DNA of 44,835 nucleotides, from the IMG/VR virus record IMGVR_UViG_3300025949_000040, positions 1-44,835 of that record, one strand, 5' to 3'. Below the pieces are notes generated by a model, which was not told the DNA's origin, searched no databases, and saw nothing but the letters and a program-made list of their open reading frames with translations. The stretch is from a virus. Position numbers and translations under genes: made by a program. Position 1 is the first letter of the stretch, and each line of letters starts with the position of its first letter. Positions 44,825-44,835 of this stretch are shown here, one piece after another.

Positions 44825-44835
44825 GTGGGAAAGGG

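Noticed and set aside
1-44835. Lysogeny module (integrase, excisionase, attachment site)
   Set aside because: No tyrosine or serine recombinase motif or C1-type repressor was seen on either strand; the phage appears lytic.

Overview
The window looks like all, or nearly all, of a lytic actinobacteriophage genome of about 44.8 kb. The host is probably Streptomyces or a related high-GC actinomycete. This rests on the base composition, strong AAGGAGG-type ribosome binding sites with many GTG/TTG starts, a WhiB-family regulator, ThyX, and an amidase endolysin with a peptidoglycan-binding domain. I see no integrase, excisionase or partition gene. There is no tape measure with tail-assembly chaperones. 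Instead a 1766-aa virion protein and two virion proteins with lytic domains lie between portal and capsid, which suggests a podovirus-like particle with large ejection proteins. The two window ends share the 8 bases GGAAAGGG and a tRNA-like gene abuts the left end, so the molecule may be circular or circularly permuted.

Layout. (1) 1-7212, minus strand: small early or accessory genes, mostly unknown, including a kinase-like protein, a secreted lipoprotein, a phosphoribosyltransferase and several tiny membrane proteins. (2) 7213-8914: a 1.7-kb non-coding divergent control region. It has an rRNA-leader-like boxA and long stem on the leftward side, and operator-like repeats, a candidate promoter and stable leader hairpins on the rightward side. 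(3) 8915-34451, plus strand: terminase, endolysin, portal, ejection proteins, two tRNAs, scaffold, capsid, connector and tail proteins, tail fibre (with an in-frame amber codon) and holin-like proteins, ending in a terminator shared with the converging operon. (4) 34503-42990, minus strand: DNA metabolism, with ThyX, a nucleotide-modification-type protein, dCMP deaminase, a split primase, a RecA/DnaB-like ATPase, endonuclease VII, a Cas4/RecB-like nuclease and WhiB. (5) 43230-44824, plus strand: metallophosphoesterase, a zinc mini-protein and a sigma-factor-like protein, preceded by a perfect CRP-type palindrome.

The most striking content is a family of eight 40-42-nt tRNA-like minihelices between 3184 and 6693. 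Each lies on the minus strand in the 5' leader of a leftward gene or gene pair. Each is a 5-6 bp acceptor-like stem on a 6 bp T-arm with a canonical T-loop, and an 11-nt linker takes the place of the D and anticodon arms. Stem sequences differ while pairing is kept. In most copies the minihelix is followed by a purine, CT, and then a perfect hairpin before the ribosome binding site. A ninth tRNA-like element (40359-40438) carries the acceptor, D-loop-like and T-arm signatures of tmRNA but has no tag reading frame, and it lies directly before another leftward gene. I do not recognise this arrangement as a described RNA family. My inference is that it is a tRNA-mimic punctuation or processing system for phage polycistronic mRNA.

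Large opposite-strand open frames across the structural genes were treated as shadows. Function calls come from motifs readable by eye; no database search was possible.
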